DNA from: CAYJLW01 sp964370965
GTDB taxonomy: Bacteria; Actinomycetota; Acidimicrobiia; UBA2766
DNA: 12,921 nt
Direction: 5' to 3'
Assembly: GCA_964370965.1 (NCBI GenBank)
Contig: CAYJLW010000096.1
Coordinates: forward strand, 1-12,921
The translations under genes and the position numbers were made by a program. Position 1 is the first letter of the stretch. Each line of letters opens with the position of its first letter. Positions 1 to 6,894 of this stretch are shown here, one piece after another. The notes beneath the pieces were generated by a model, which saw nothing but the letters and a program-made list of their open reading frames with translations, searched no databases and had not been told where the DNA came from.

Positions 1-149
1 GTTCGATTCTGCTCGGCTCCACCGTTGTCCTGTAGCAGCGGGGACCCGGGACGAATGGCCCTGTAACAAACGATCCTGGCGATCCTAGGAGCGGCAAGGG
101 CATACCCCCGCAGTCGGGCGGCGAGGCGTGCGCGCCCGCGTCGTGGCCG
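1..149. other. Window-edge stretch with no assignable gene start
   Basis: No complete gene can be placed here. In the third forward frame the first ten codons encode a hydrophobic stretch (SILLGSTVVL) ending at TAG 33-35, which could be the tail of a gene lying left of the window; that is only a guess. After that stop the same frame is open into the reading frame at 150-377. Codon third positions look non-coding until about position 96 and then become G/C rich, so the downstream gene may truly begin upstream of 150. No promoter or clear Shine-Dalgarno site was recognised. Confidence 0.3.
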
Positions 150-377
150 GTGACGTTCGTGTGGGCGGACCAGAACGTCCTGTGCAGCGGCAGCGCTTGC
201 GACAAGTACCGCCGCGCGGTGCTGAAGGCCGCTGTCCACATCTACGACAGCTACGGCAGCCTGAGCAACGGCCGTCGCGACCCGCTGGACTGGCGGATCG
301 TGGGGCCGCCGAAGTACTACAGCCCGGGCCAGGGCGGATCGGGCGGCCCCAGCGCCTTCACCGAGCCCGGCCCCTGA
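150..377 (+). CDS. Unrecognised small protein, possibly a 5'-truncated C-terminal fragment
   Basis: This 75-residue reading frame starts at GTG 150 and ends at TGA 375-377. Nearly every codon ends in G or C, so it looks translated, but I do not recognise the family. Visible features are a CSGSAC cysteine pair near the N-terminus, a charged helix-like middle (KYRRAVLKAAVHIYDSY) and a Gly/Pro/Ser-rich tail. The GTG has no convincing ribosome binding site, and coding-like codon usage extends in frame to about position 96 without a start codon. It may therefore be the end of a longer gene broken by a frameshift or deletion, rather than a complete small gene. It converges on the oxidoreductase gene at 416-1243 with a shared hairpin between them. 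Confidence 0.4.
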   Translation: MTFVWADQNVLCSGSACDKYRRAVLKAAVHIYDSYGSLSNGRRDPLDWRIVGPPKYYSPGQGGSGGPSAFTEPGP

Positions 378-389
378 CCGAACGGGTCT

Positions 390-404
390 GCCCGGAAGCC
401 GGGC
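390..404. terminator. Short hairpin between convergent genes
   Basis: GCCCGG at 390-395 pairs perfectly with CCGGGC at 399-404 around an AAG loop. It lies in the 38-bp gap between two converging genes, where a bidirectional terminator is expected. There is no T-tract on either side, so a terminator role is inferred from position. Confidence 0.4.
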
Positions 405-415
405 GGGCCGCTCAG

Positions 416-1243
416 TCAGTCACGGTAGGCGGCGAGGACGGGGACGAGCTCTTCGACCCGCCGGATCCCGCTGGACGGCCAGGACACGATGACGTCGGTG
501 ATCCCGAGCACGGCGAGCGAGTCGATCTCGGCGAGAACCTCGTCGTTGGCCCCCTCGACGGACACGTTCGTGGCGCGGCGGACGGCAGCGGGGTCACGCC
601 CGGCGTCCTCTGCCAGCCGGTCCAGCAAGGCCGAGCGCGCCGCCAGGAAGCCGGCGTCGCCGAAGGCGTGCCAGACGTCGGCGTGGCGGGCGACCAGGGG
701 CATCATCCGCCTCTCGCCTGTGGCGCCGATCCAGATCGGCGGGTACGGCTTCTGCACAGGTCGCGGACGCATCGTGGCGTCCACGAGCGGGAAGTGGACC
801 GCGTCAACCGTGGCGTCGTCGGTCGTCGTGAGGGTCTCGTAGACCACGAGGGCCTCTTCGAGACGATCGACGCGCTCGCCGACGGACGGAAACGGTATCC
901 CGAACGCTGTGTGCTCCGGCCCGTACCAGGCAGCGCCGAGGGAGAAGTCGAGGCGACCCCCCGAGACGTGGTCGAGGGTGATCGCCATGCTCGTGAGCAC
1001 GGCGGGGTGCCGGTAGGTGACCCCGTTGACGAGAACGCCGAGACGAATCCGCTCCGTCGACGCCGCCAGCGCGCCCAGGGCGGTCCAGGCCTCGAACGCC
1101 GGGCCGTCCGCGTCACCGTACAGGGGCTTGAAGTGGTCGAAGAGCCAGAGCCCGTCGAAGCCTGCGTCCTCGGCGAAACGTGCCCTCGTCAGGATCTCGG
1201 ACCACTCCATCTGCTGCTGGGCGACGTCGATCCCGAAGCGCAT
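416..1243 (-). CDS. LLM-class (luciferase-like) F420-dependent oxidoreductase
   Basis: The 275-residue protein looks like a complete TIM-barrel flavin/F420 oxidoreductase of the bacterial luciferase-like superfamily, many actinobacterial members of which transfer hydride with coenzyme F420. Supporting features are the N-terminal strand MRFGIDV, the ARFAEDAGFDGLWLFDHF segment (about 21-38), the ASTERIRLGVLV strand (61-72), the YRHPAVL turn (78-84), the DHVSGGRLDFSLGAAW motif (91-106) and the RPVQKPYPPIWIGATGE motif (161-177). ATG at 1243-1241 is chosen because it begins exactly at the first barrel strand; upstream in-frame sequence is unlike the family. It is divergent from the VOC gene at 1292 and converges on the small reading frame at 150-377. 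Substrate is unknown. F420 rather than FMN use is a family-level inference. Confidence 0.88.
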   Translation of the reverse strand: MRFGIDVAQQQMEWSEILTRARFAEDAGFDGLWLFDHFKPLYGDADGPAFEAWTALGALAASTERIRLGVLVNGVTYRHPAVLTSMAITLDHVSGGRLDFSLGAAWYGPEHTAFGIPFPSVGERVDRLEEALVVYETLTTTDDATVDAVHFPLVDATMRPRPVQKPYPPIWIGATGERRMMPLVARHADVWHAFGDAGFLAARSALLDRLAEDAGRDPAAVRRATNVSVEGANDEVLAEIDSLAVLGITDVIVSWPSSGIRRVEELVPVLAAYRD

Positions 1244-1291
1244 GCGGCCAAGGTACCCGCCATGAGCGCCGGACCCTGGCAGACTGGCGCC

Positions 1292-1723
1292 GTGGCCGTC
1301 CCGCAGCGCATCAGCATGGTGACTCTCGCAGTTGCCGACCTGGCCGCCTCTGCGGACTTCTATGAGCGACTCGGCTGGACGCGCAGCGCCGCCTCCAACG
1401 ACGAGATCATCTGGTTCCCCACATGCGACTCGGTCCTGGGCCTGTACCCGCGTCCGAGCCTCGCGGCGGACGCCGACTTGCCGGCAGAACCCCGGGCCCC
1501 CTTCGGCGGTGTCACCCTCTCCGTGAACGTCGCCTCGGAAGAAGATGTCGATGCCGCCCTCGCCGACGCCGCTGCCGCCGGGGCGACGCTCCTGCGCCCC
1601 GCCGGGCGGGCGGACTGGGGCGGATACCGGGGCTACTTCGCCGATCCCGACGGCCACCCCTGGGAGGTCGCCCACAACCCCTTCGTGTCCTTCCGCGAAG
1701 ACGGGTCCCTGGACATGCCCTGA
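1292..1723 (+). CDS. VOC-family (glyoxalase/bleomycin-resistance fold) protein
   Basis: This 143-residue protein has the two-module vicinal-oxygen-chelate pattern. The first module opens with RISMVTLAVADLAASADFYE (about 6-25) followed by LGW. The second opens at FGGVTLSVNV (71-80) and ends with the signature FADPDGHPWEVAHNP (116-130), whose Glu125 is a usual metal-ligand position. VOC members bind a divalent metal and act as lyases, dioxygenases or resistance proteins, so the exact reaction cannot be named. GTG 1292 is preferred because it puts the first strand five residues from the start, as is usual. ATG 1262 is in frame, would add ten residues, and cannot be excluded. No strong ribosome binding site precedes either. 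The divergent arrangement with the oxidoreductase (48 bp) suggests possible co-control. Confidence 0.82.
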   Translation: MAVPQRISMVTLAVADLAASADFYERLGWTRSAASNDEIIWFPTCDSVLGLYPRPSLAADADLPAEPRAPFGGVTLSVNVASEEDVDAALADAAAAGATLLRPAGRADWGGYRGYFADPDGHPWEVAHNPFVSFREDGSLDMP

Positions 1724-1756
1724 CGGGCTCCGCGGCGCGGCACACCTCGGTAGTGT

Positions 1757-1768
1757 CCTGCCGGCAGG
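1757..1768. promoter_or_regulatory. Perfect 12-bp palindrome upstream of the amine-oxidase-like gene
   Basis: CCTGCCGGCAGG is a perfect palindrome 19 bp before the ATG at 1788. It follows a TAGTGT sequence (1751-1756) that fits the loose TAnnnT -10 pattern, although no -35 box stands out. It could be an operator or chance in GC-rich DNA. Confidence 0.25.
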
Positions 1769-1787
1769 CACACGGCGGAGGACGTCC

Positions 1788-3221
1788 ATGCGGGTAGCAG
1801 TCGTGGGAGCGGGACCGGCGGGCCTCGCCGCCGCGTACCGACTCCGCTCCCGGGGCCACGACGTCACCGTGTTCGAGGCCGATCCGGTCGCCGGGGGCCG
1901 CACGCACACCGAGCACTTCGGCGACGGCCACTGGGCGGACACGGGAGCGGGGTGGCTCGCCTCCTTCTACCCCGACACCCTGGCACTCCTCGGCGAGCTC
2001 CGGGAGGCGGGCGGGCTGCGGCCCCTGCCGCTGCGGGGCGGCGGCGACCTCCTCCTCGACGGCGCCCTCCACCCCGCCCCGAACTCCCTGCGGCGCATCC
2101 TCACCTCCCGCCTCCTCGGTCCGGCGGAGACGGCCCGCTTCCTCGCTTACATGGGCGCGCTGTTCCTGCGCCAGCCCGGCGGCCTCCGTGTGGACGAGCG
2201 CCGGGACGCCGTGGCCGCCCTCGACGCCCTCGCGCCCGCCGGTGGCGCGGCCGTGGAGCGGATCCTGCGGCCCATGTTCGAGGGCCCCTTCTTCGCCCGT
2301 CTCGAGGACATGTCCGGCGCTCTCGTGCGGTCCTGGCTGCGAGCGCTGTCGGTGGGGCGCTTCTTCCAGGTCGACGGCGGCATGGACGCCCCGTGGCGCC
2401 GTCTGGGGGCCGCCCTCGCTACCCGCACGGGCCTCCGGGTGGAGGCTGTGCGGACCCGGGGCGGCGGGGTCGAGGTCGTGGCGGCCGGGGCGCCGGAACC
2501 CTTCGACGCCGCCGTCGTCGCCGTCCCCGCCCCGGCGGCCACCGCCCTGGCGCCCGAGCACCCGGCGGCGGAGGTGCTGCGCACTGTGCGGTACGCGCCC
2601 CACGTCCGCCTCTACGCCGCCCGGCGCAACGAGGGCCCGCCCCGCAGCAGCATCCACGTGTTCCCCAACGACACCGTGGCCACCGTGGAGCTGTCCTCCG
2701 GCCGCGGAGGCGCGTGGGGCCGGGTGCCGGAACACTGGGAGTGGCTCCTCGTCTGCTCCCCCGCAGCATCGAGCGGGCCCCTGCTGGAACTCCCCGACGA
2801 CGCCCTGCGCAGGGCCCTCTGGGAGGAGGCCGCCCGCATCGACCCCAGGATCTTCGCTCTGGACGCCGCCGACGTCGTCCACATCGTGCGCTGGCCGCAG
2901 GCCGTCCCGATCGTGGACGTGGGCTACTACACGCGTCTCCGCCGCCTCCACCAAGCGCCCCCGATCGTGTTCTGCGGCGACTGGCTCGTGCAGCCCTGCG
3001 TCGAGGGCGCCGTCCGCTCCGGCCTCCGCGCCGCCGACGTCGTGACGGGCGCCTCACCCGCCTCTCCGCGACCTCCGGGTACGGGCGCTCGCGCCGGCCA
3101 GGCTCGATCTCTCTCGGCACGGGTCGAAGGCCGGGCTCTGCCCGGCCGGAACGGTGACCGGGCCGGACGGCGGTCGGATCCGGAGGGGAGTTCCAAAGGG
3201 GGGACGAAGTCCCCCCTTTGA
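1788..3221 (+). CDS. FAD/NAD(P)-binding amine-oxidase-like flavoprotein
   Basis: The 477-residue protein begins with a Rossmann FAD-binding fold: VAVVGAGPAGLAAAYRL (3-19) with the ribose-binding Glu30, then the GGRT motif (36-39) typical of the amine oxidase, protoporphyrinogen oxidase and phytoene desaturase superfamily. The C-terminal FAD motif FCGDWLVQPCVEGAVRSGLR (about 395-414) is present, so the catalytic body ends near residue 420. Reaction and substrate are unresolved; amine or porphyrinogen oxidation or a carotenoid/terpenoid desaturase-like role are all possible. ATG 1788 follows GGAGGA with five-base spacing. The last 57 residues (ASPASPRPP onward) are low-complexity and are encoded by a hairpin repeat and the terminator, suggesting that the original stop was lost. 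The stop codon is 1 bp from the convergent nitroreductase gene's end. Confidence 0.83.
   Translation: MRVAVVGAGPAGLAAAYRLRSRGHDVTVFEADPVAGGRTHTEHFGDGHWADTGAGWLASFYPDTLALLGELREAGGLRPLPLRGGGDLLLDGALHPAPNSLRRILTSRLLGPAETARFLAYMGALFLRQPGGLRVDERRDAVAALDALAPAGGAAVERILRPMFEGPFFARLEDMSGALVRSWLRALSVGRFFQVDGGMDAPWRRLGAALATRTGLRVEAVRTRGGGVEVVAAGAPEPFDAAVVAVPAPAATALAPEHPAAEVLRTVRYAPHVRLYAARRNEGPPRSSIHVFPNDTVATVELSSGRGGAWGRVPEHWEWLLVCSPAASSGPLLELPDDALRRALWEEAARIDPRIFALDAADVVHIVRWPQAVPIVDVGYYTRLRRLHQAPPIVFCGDWLVQPCVEGAVRSGLRAADVVTGASPASPRPPGTGARAGQARSLSARVEGRALPGRNGDRAGRRSDPEGSSKGGTKSPL
3129..3147 (+). repeat. First hairpin of a composite intergenic repeat, translated as the tail of the flavoprotein
   Basis: GGCCGGGC at 3129-3136 pairs perfectly with GCCCGGCC at 3140-3147 around a TCT loop. 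Together with the terminator at 3194-3220 it forms a two-hairpin layout that recurs, on the other strand, at 8111-8195, where the equivalent hairpin is GGCGGGC-TCC-GCCCGCC. Confidence 0.6.
3194..3220. terminator. Strong bidirectional terminator hairpin overlapping the flavoprotein stop
   Basis: A perfect 12-bp stem runs from CAAAGGGGGGAC (3194-3205) to GTCCCCCCTTTG (3209-3220) around a GAA loop. The A and T runs at the stem ends give a short T stretch in both directions, so it can serve both convergent transcripts. It lies inside the coding end of the flavoprotein and directly beside the nitroreductase stop at 3223-3225. Confidence 0.8.
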
Positions 3222-3222
3222 G

Positions 3223-4005
3223 CTAGTAGTCCGGGGCGTCCAGGGCCTTCTGGAGGTACTGGAGCTCGGCCTCGCGCCAGGGCAACGGCGAGGGGGCCTG
3301 CAGGAGACGCTCCTCCTCGAGCTCGGCGACGACGGCGTCGTCGCGGGGGAAGGACGTGCCGAAGTCGTTGAGGTGGAAGAGGTCCTCGAAGGGAAGCCGG
3401 GGTCGCTGGCCGCCCGCCTCCTTGGTCTCCGCCGGGTAGCCCACGCATTGCAGGAGAAGGATGTCGCAGTGCTCGGGCATCCCGAGGTTCGCCTTGATAG
3501 CCGCCTGGTTCGTGGTGCCCAGGCACGCGGTGCCGAGGCCTTCGTCGATGGCCACGAGCGTGGCCTGGGCGATGCCCTGGCCGCAGTCCACAGCCGTGAT
3601 GGCGGACGCCTTGATGAGCGGCATGGCCCCGTTGAAGAACGGGATGAGGGTCGCATCGAGGTACTCCATGGCGTTGTCCTCGTGGATGCCGAGGACCCGG
3701 GCGCGCACGAGCTCCCGCAACCGGTCGCCCTGGTCGTCGAGCGCTGACCAGTCCAGGTACCACACGATCACGACCGGGGCGTTGTCGATCTGGAAGCCGA
3801 GCACCGGGGCGAAGAGCGTCCCCCAGGTCTCCTCGCTCGCCGTCTCCCTGTGGATCACCACGCCCCGGAGGGCCTGCACGTTGCCCCAGAAGGACGCCAG
3901 GCGGGCGGCCTCGAGCATCTTCTGGATCTTGCCGAGCTCGACGGGCCGGTGCGGGAGGAGGAACCGGTAGGTCCGCCGGGTCCCGATCGCCTCTTTCACT
4001 TCCAT
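3223..4005 (-). CDS. Nitroreductase-family FMN oxidoreductase
   Basis: The 260-residue protein fits the nitroreductase fold. It has the N-terminal FMN-phosphate motif (GTRRTYRFL, 8-16), the ARLASFWGNVQALRGVVI segment (34-51) that matches the family's A-x-S-x-x-N-x-Q region, and the AVDCGQGIAQATLVAIDEGLG helix near 138-158, followed by a conserved C-terminal strand (DILLLQCVGYPAE). Family members use FMN and NAD(P)H to reduce nitro groups, quinones or activated double bonds. It is the last gene of a four-gene operon; its ATG lies inside the end of the acyl-CoA synthetase gene (10-nt overlap) and is preceded by AGAGGAGA. In this context reduction of a ring or enoyl intermediate is conceivable, but this is inference. 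The 3' end abuts the shared terminator. Confidence 0.85.
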   Translation of the reverse strand: MEVKEAIGTRRTYRFLLPHRPVELGKIQKMLEAARLASFWGNVQALRGVVIHRETASEETWGTLFAPVLGFQIDNAPVVIVWYLDWSALDDQGDRLRELVRARVLGIHEDNAMEYLDATLIPFFNGAMPLIKASAITAVDCGQGIAQATLVAIDEGLGTACLGTTNQAAIKANLGMPEHCDILLLQCVGYPAETKEAGGQRPRLPFEDLFHLNDFGTSFPRDDAVVAELEEERLLQAPSPLPWREAELQYLQKALDAPDY

Positions 4006-5624
4006 GCGGTGGTCTCCTCTGCTCCTGCTGTTTCACGATCCCAGGTACGGGGCCCGACGCCCTCGCGCTTCAGCACGCCCTTCTGGACGCGGTGGGTTTC
4101 GGTCTTGGGGAGGGCGTCGCGCACCTCCACGTATCTGGGCACCATGAAGGGCGCCATCCGTTCGGCGCAGAACGCCACGAGGTCCCCGGGATCGACGGTG
4201 GCCCCCTCCCGGGGGACGACGACGACCATGACGTCGTCCTCGCCCAGATCCGAGGGGACGCCGAAGGCCGCCGATTCGAGGACTGCGGGGTGCTCGTCGA
4301 TCTCCCGTTCCACCTCCCAGGAGGAGATGTTCTCCCCCCGGCGGCGCATCGAGTCGCTCTTGCGATCGACGAAGTAGAGGTTGCCCTCGCCGTCGGCGCG
4401 CACGAGGTCGCCGCTGTGGAACCAGCCGTCGCGGATCTTGGCGCTGCTCGCGGCGGCGTCCTTGTAGTACTCGACCTTGTGCGCCTCGGGGTCGCGGACC
4501 TCGAACAGCAACTCGCCCGGCTCCCCCACGGGGGCGTCGCCTCCGTCGTCGCCGACGACGCGCACGGCCACCATGGGCTTGCCGATCGAGCCCTTCGGGG
4601 CGTTGCCGAAGTTGACCACGGAGAAGCCCCCGCCGTCGACGGCGGCGTAACCCTCGATGATGCGCACCCCGAAGCGCTCCTCGAAGGCCGCCCACACCGA
4701 CGCCGGGCAGGCAGCGGAGAACACGACCCGGACGGGGTTGCCGGCGTCGTCGGCGCGCTCGGGCTGCTTCATGAGGATGGGGATCATCGCCCCGAGAGCG
4801 TTGAACGTGGTCACACCCCCCGCGCGGATCTCGTCCCAGAAGCGCCTCGCCGAGAAGCGACGCGAGAGGACGACCCGCAGGCCCTTGACGTGCGCCCGGA
4901 TCACGGTGAGGAGGAGGGCGTTGGCGTGGAACAGGGGCAGGCACGTGTAGCACACCTCGTCAGGGGCGAGCATGGCGCCCAGCATGCGGATGCCCGCCAG
5001 GCTGAAGCGTCCGTAGCGGCCCACGACCCCTTTGGGGGCTCCAGTGGTGCCGGATGTGTACATGAGGGACGAGATCGCGTCGGGGTCGATCGTGGCCTCG
5101 GGCGGGGTGTCGGGGGCGTCCATGACCCCGGCGAGTGGACGCCACCCCGCCGGCGTCTCCCAGGTGGAGGCCGCACCCGTCGTGTCCACGACGACGTCGC
5201 TCAGCTTCGGGAGCGAGGGGCGTGCGGCCAAGACGGCGTCGGCGAAATCGGGGTGGCAGACGAGCGCCGTCGAGTCGGAGTGGTCGAGGACGTGGCGGAG
5301 GCTCTCGCCCCTGAGCGCCACGTTCACCGGAACGGCGTACGCCCCCAGCTTCTGCGTGGCGAAGTAGACGTAGAGCCACTCCGGGCTGTTCGGGAGCATG
5401 ATCGCCACGCCCACGCCCGGGCCCACACCGAGGCGGGCGAGTCCGTTGGCGGCCCGGTTCACGCGGCGGTCGAGTTCGGCGAAACTCACCACACGGTCCT
5501 CGAAGTACAGGAACGGCGCCTCCCCGAGGGCCCCGGCCTGACACTCCAGGAGCTCGGCGAGCGTCGTGGCGGTCGTATTCGTGCGGTCCTCCACCGGCCC
5601 CGCTCCGCCGCTGTCGCCGCTCAC
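3996..5624 (-). CDS. Acyl-CoA synthetase (AMP-binding, FadD/CaiC-like)
   Basis: This 542-residue enzyme of the ANL superfamily would activate a carboxylic acid with ATP and join it to CoA in the cytoplasm. Motifs in order: phosphate-binding loop YTSGTTGAPKG (189-199), LPLFHANA (229-236), a GYAAVD segment (325-330) at the usual GYGxTE position, GWFHSGDL (400-407), and DRKSDSMRRRGENIS (420-434). The C-terminal A10 region reads LPKTETHRVQK (505-515). Two signature sites are non-standard: Asp330 replaces the usual Glu, and Arg512 stands at the expected catalytic Lys. Length and all other motifs look normal, so it is probably functional with a distinctive substrate or modest activity. GTG at 5624-5622 is chosen because its GTGA overlap with the thiolase stop implies translational coupling. 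Substrate is unknown. Confidence 0.9.
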   Translation of the reverse strand: MSGDSGGAGPVEDRTNTTATTLAELLECQAGALGEAPFLYFEDRVVSFAELDRRVNRAANGLARLGVGPGVGVAIMLPNSPEWLYVYFATQKLGAYAVPVNVALRGESLRHVLDHSDSTALVCHPDFADAVLAARPSLPKLSDVVVDTTGAASTWETPAGWRPLAGVMDAPDTPPEATIDPDAISSLMYTSGTTGAPKGVVGRYGRFSLAGIRMLGAMLAPDEVCYTCLPLFHANALLLTVIRAHVKGLRVVLSRRFSARRFWDEIRAGGVTTFNALGAMIPILMKQPERADDAGNPVRVVFSAACPASVWAAFEERFGVRIIEGYAAVDGGGFSVVNFGNAPKGSIGKPMVAVRVVGDDGGDAPVGEPGELLFEVRDPEAHKVEYYKDAAASSAKIRDGWFHSGDLVRADGEGNLYFVDRKSDSMRRRGENISSWEVEREIDEHPAVLESAAFGVPSDLGEDDVMVVVVPREGATVDPGDLVAFCAERMAPFMVPRYVEVRDALPKTETHRVQKGVLKREGVGPRTWDRETAGAEETTAWK

Positions 5625-6892
5625 GCGCCCGGGCCTTCCAGGATGTGCACGGCGAGGGCGGCCTCCCCCATGTTGACGGCCCCTCCGGCGTTCTGCGTGA
5701 GACCGATCCGGGCACCGGGCACCTGGCGTTGCCCCGCCTCGCCGCGGAGCTGGTAGACGACCTCGGCGATCTGGGCGAGGCCGGTGGCGCCGATCGGGTG
5801 GCCGCGGCACTCCAGGCCTCCGCTCGTGTTCACGGGCTTCTCCCCCCCGAGGCTCGTGGCGCCCGATGCGGCGTACACCCCGCCCTCGCCCTCCTTGACG
5901 AACCCCAGCTTCTCGGTCTGGGCGAGCTCCCCGTAGGCGGTGGCGTCGTGGACCTCGGCGAGGTCGACGTCCTCGGGGCCGAGGGCGGCGACCTCGTAGG
6001 CCTTGCGGGCGACCGCTTCCTCGCGGTCGTCGGGGCCGAGACCGCCGGACGCGAGGACCGAGGCGCGCACCCTCACGGGCCGGGCGTCCCTGAGGCGATC
6101 GAGGTAGTCCCGGGAGACGACGACGGCGGCGGCGGCACCGTCGCCGATGGGAGCGCACATCGCCCGCGTGAGCGGGTAGGACACGAGGCGGTCGTCCACG
6201 ACCTCCTGGGTCGTCATCGGGAAGCGGTACTGGGCGTCAGGGTTCAGGGATCCGTTGCAGTGGTTCTTGGCGGCGATGCTCGCGAGCTGCTCCTGTGTGG
6301 AGCCGAAACGCTCCATGTGGGCGCGGGCGCCCATGGAGTAGAAGTCCATGAACACGCTGCGGTCTCCCCCGCCCTTGCCCTTCTCGATCGTGCCCGCCGC
6401 CTCGAGCTCCTTGCGCTTCGCCTCGGCCTGGGCACGGACGGCGTCGACGATCCCCCGGGTCACCTCGACGTCGGTGCCGGCGATGAAGCCCTTGAAGGTC
6501 TGGAAGCCGTCGCCGCCGGACTCCCCCGCTCCCGGCTCCGGGGTCATCTTCTCCACCCCGACGGCGAGGGAGACGTCGTGGGCGCCTGACGCGACGTCCA
6601 TCCAGGCGCCGTGGAAGGCCGAGGACCCGCCGGCGCAGGCGTTCTCCACGTTCATGATCGGGATGCCGGCGATCCCGCAGGGTGCCAGGGCGACCTGGCC
6701 CCGGATGCAGTGCTGGCCGGCGGACATCCCCCACCCGGCGTTGCCCATCCACGCCGACTCCAGGGCTTCGCGCCCCACCGGGCTGTGGGCGAAGAGGTTG
6801 CCTGTCACCCATTTCGTGAGGTCCTTGACCCCCTTGTCCGGGTAGCGACCGAACGGGATGAGGCCCACGGCGACCACATACACGTCACGCAT
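5621..6892 (-). CDS. SCP2/lipid-transfer-type thiolase (acetyl-CoA acetyltransferase family)
   Basis: The 423-residue protein has the thiolase layout: nucleophile region MNVENACAGGSSAFHGA with Cys86, the HDATAYGE motif with His315, and SGGLECRGHPIGATGLAQ with His365. The C-terminal GLTQNAGGAVNMGEA lacks the CxG of classical biosynthetic thiolases, placing it with SCP2/lipid-transfer-type thiolases, which often cleave bulky or branched 3-ketoacyl-CoA. Unlike sterol retro-aldolases, it keeps the nucleophilic Cys. The usual HDCF Cys is Ala317 here. The N-terminal helix after VKDL reads KWVTGNLFAHSPVGREALES, which differs from common relatives. ATG 6892-6890 follows the dehydrogenase stop by two bases, and its stop overlaps the synthetase start. 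It probably performs the cleavage step of the pathway encoded by its operon. Confidence 0.9.
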   Translation of the reverse strand: MRDVYVVAVGLIPFGRYPDKGVKDLTKWVTGNLFAHSPVGREALESAWMGNAGWGMSAGQHCIRGQVALAPCGIAGIPIMNVENACAGGSSAFHGAWMDVASGAHDVSLAVGVEKMTPEPGAGESGGDGFQTFKGFIAGTDVEVTRGIVDAVRAQAEAKRKELEAAGTIEKGKGGGDRSVFMDFYSMGARAHMERFGSTQEQLASIAAKNHCNGSLNPDAQYRFPMTTQEVVDDRLVSYPLTRAMCAPIGDGAAAAVVVSRDYLDRLRDARPVRVRASVLASGGLGPDDREEAVARKAYEVAALGPEDVDLAEVHDATAYGELAQTEKLGFVKEGEGGVYAASGATSLGGEKPVNTSGGLECRGHPIGATGLAQIAEVVYQLRGEAGQRQVPGARIGLTQNAGGAVNMGEAALAVHILEGPGA

Positions 6893-6894
6893 GC

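Noticed and set aside
128..1723. A long plus-strand frame running through the luciferase-like gene into the VOC gene
   Set aside because: Only the last ~143 codons resemble a protein family; the upstream part is the antisense shadow of the oxidoreductase.
1512..2954. A 480-codon minus-strand frame opposite the flavoprotein
   Set aside because: Antisense shadow of a clear FAD-binding gene; biased composition and no family features.
5621..6892. Thiolase-like protein as a sterol side-chain retro-aldolase (Ltp2 type)
   Set aside because: The nucleophilic Cys86 and both histidine motifs are retained, which fits a true thiolase rather than an aldolase lacking the Cys.
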